DNA of 46,470 bases from Clostridia bacterium (GTDB lineage Bacteria > Bacillota_A > Clostridia > Oscillospirales > Acutalibacteraceae). The notes under the pieces were generated by a model that searched no databases, had not been told where the DNA came from, and was given only the letters and a program-made list of their open reading frames with translations. Positions 45,207-46,470 of this stretch are shown one piece after another. Location: NCBI GenBank assembly GCA_017549665.1, contig JAFYUD010000243.1, positions 1-46,470 of the forward strand, given 5' to 3'. The position numbers and the translations under genes are program-made. Positions within the stretch are counted from its first letter, which is position 1, and the number at the start of each line of letters is the position of its first letter.

Positions 45207-46070
45207 ATGACCGGTAAAAAACTTTTGAGTCTGGTTGAAAAGCAGCATGAACTCAGAAAGTCGGTTATTTCGCCCCTTTGTGCGATTCATGCTCATGCAA
45301 TCAATACGGATTCTCCGCCTATGGCAGTCATGCCGCATCTGTTTATACGCTCCGCTATAAGCTGCGGCAAGATAATCGAAAAGGTTTCCGAATCCATCGT
45401 CGAAAACGGATTGGTTGAGCTGCGTGGCAGATATGAGCTTATCAGGTTTGAGCTTCGATACTGCAACCCCGATTGCCGTTTTACAGAGCTCAGGCGCCTG
45501 ATTGCAGAGTCCACATCTGCAGCAGGACACAGATGCTCATTCAAGGGCATCGTGGCAGTTGATATCTCAAAGTGGCGTGGCCATTTCCATGAAGACTTTT
45601 TCAATATGGCATTGGCGTTTCTTCACGATTGCAGTGATGATTGGTACATCATCTTTTCTCTTGAAAAAGGAACAGATGCCGATTACCGTGAAGCGCAGAA
45701 GGTTATATCAGGCTACTTCAGGACTATCTGTCTTGATGTACCCGTGCTGAGTAAGGAGGATGCGGCAGAATGCTTCGGTGCATGCTTTGCTGACCTCGGC
45801 TTTTCTTCAGGCACTGCTGTCAATGAGTACATTATGGACACTGTTGCCGAGCACGGAAAAACCATCAGACGGCTTGATTATGAGCTTATTGAAATGATAA
45901 GCAGCGACCTTGTGTGTTACTCGATAATGAACGGCAACGGAAACAAAATCACGATAAAAACAGTGCGTGATTACTTTGCCGATGAAACTGCTTTTGTTTA
46001 CAGACATATTCAGGAAGAGAAAATGGCTGTAGGTTTTTTAGGAGGAAAAATCAATGATCAGAGAGTATAA
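45207..46070 (+). CDS. Uncharacterised protein upstream of a VirD4-like gene
   Basis: A 287-residue cytoplasmic protein with no family that I recognise. Seen: α/β in the middle, with KGIVAVDISKWRGHFHEDF near 116-134 and DDWYIIFSLEKG near 146-157 (like the central strands and sensor strand of an AAA+ fold), and a helical end; no Walker A is present. Inference: an AAA-like or conjugation accessory protein. Ribosome site AGGAGG lies before the ATG. It overlaps the VirD4-like start by 17 bases, so the two are coupled. Confidence 0.5.
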   Translation: MTGKKLLSLVEKQHELRKSVISPLCAIHAHAINTDSPPMAVMPHLFIRSAISCGKIIEKVSESIVENGLVELRGRYELIRFELRYCNPDCRFTELRRLIAESTSAAGHRCSFKGIVAVDISKWRGHFHEDFFNMALAFLHDCSDDWYIIFSLEKGTDADYREAQKVISGYFRTICLDVPVLSKEDAAECFGACFADLGFSSGTAVNEYIMDTVAEHGKTIRRLDYELIEMISSDLVCYSIMNGNGNKITIKTVRDYFADETAFVYRHIQEEKMAVGFLGGKINDQRV

Positions 46071-46470
46071 AAGTGTTTACAGCAGTGTAATCCCGGGTAA
46101 ACAGGATTCACGCTGGGCTACTGAAACAGAGATAAAGCAAAGCTCGACCTATATAGATCTTACAGCTGATAACTTCCATGCAGGCGGCATACCGTACATC
46201 AGTGACGGCAGACATGCGTGGGTTGATACAAAGGACAGCCATTCACTTATTTTTGGCTCAACAGGCTCAAAGAAAACAAGACTTTTCATCATGCCTCTTA
46301 TCAATATTCTTGAAAAGGCAGGGGAAAGCGTAATTGTTACAGACCCCAAGGGTGAGCTTTTCCGAAGAACAAGTAAAACTGCAAAAGATAATGGCTACAA
46401 TATTGTTGTCCTGAATCTGAGAACAATGGACGGTGACGCATGGAATCCTCTTGCACTGCCTTATGACCTG
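46054..46470 (+). CDS. VirD4/TraG-type coupling ATPase, N-terminal fragment
   Basis: The gene runs off the right edge; 139 codons are present. Seen: SHSLIFGSTGSKKTRLFIM near residue 66-84 as a Walker A with Lys in place of the usual Gly before the catalytic Lys, and VIVTDPKGELFRRT near 105-118, the typical VirD4 Walker B; then NLRTMDGDAWNPL as in VirD4 proteins. No membrane helices precede the ATPase, which fits clostridial short forms. Known: such ATPases feed DNA-protein complexes into type IV secretion channels. GGAGG lies eight bases before the ATG. Confidence 0.8.
   Translation, partial: MIREYKSVYSSVIPGKQDSRWATETEIKQSSTYIDLTADNFHAGGIPYISDGRHAWVDTKDSHSLIFGSTGSKKTRLFIMPLINILEKAGESVIVTDPKGELFRRTSKTAKDNGYNIVVLNLRTMDGDAWNPLALPYDL

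Overview
The window looks like chromosome from a low-GC, Gram-positive gut anaerobe of the Ruminococcus/Oscillospiraceae type. The grounds are a cell-surface protein with a type I dockerin, a GH43-type enzyme at the left edge, BspA-type leucine-rich proteins, GLUG repeats, strong AGGAGG ribosome sites and many near-consensus TTGACA/TATAAT promoters. The standard genetic code fits throughout. I saw no rRNA, tRNA, CRISPR array or insertion sequence.

Left part (1-15.8 kb) is mostly accessory metabolism and surface functions. It holds the start of a GH43-like gene, a membrane-anchored SGNH hydrolase, a 41-residue peptide gene converging on an XRE regulator/PrsW protease operon, and a candidate structured RNA. 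It continues with a two-gene operon of a helical-barrel protein plus a partner, a short cation-diffusion-facilitator, an ECF-sigma-like domain fused through a membrane helix to GLUG repeats, and a BspA-type membrane protein. It ends with a KefB-type antiporter and an operon of sugar kinase, YfbR-type nucleotidase, nitroreductase and DUF1294 protein.

Middle part (15.9-35.5 kb) is the most unusual. Two operons diverge from a 330-base intergenic region with a strong promoter on each strand. Leftward runs a TIR-TM-LRR protein followed by a membrane protein with two Rossmann-like folds and a C-terminal ryanodine-receptor (RyR) domain. Rightward runs a five-gene operon: membrane-anchored VWA protein, large tubulin/FtsZ-like GTPase, two-helix membrane protein, 2049-residue membrane protein and a membrane transglutaminase. 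The 2049-residue protein carries a degenerate helicase-like region, highly basic and acidic tracts, a transglutaminase and a DA1-like zinc peptidase. I read this as a candidate undescribed envelope-associated signalling or conflict machine, by inference from domains and layout only.

Right part (35.6-46.5 kb) begins with a secreted LRR-dockerin protein. It is followed by a signalling operon: a kinase-STAND NTPase-TPR protein, a PP2C phosphatase, a degenerate kinase-like protein and an uncharacterised helical protein. After a terminator come an uncharacterised protein and the start of a VirD4/TraG-type coupling ATPase that runs off the window, which hints at a mobile or secretion-linked region to the right.
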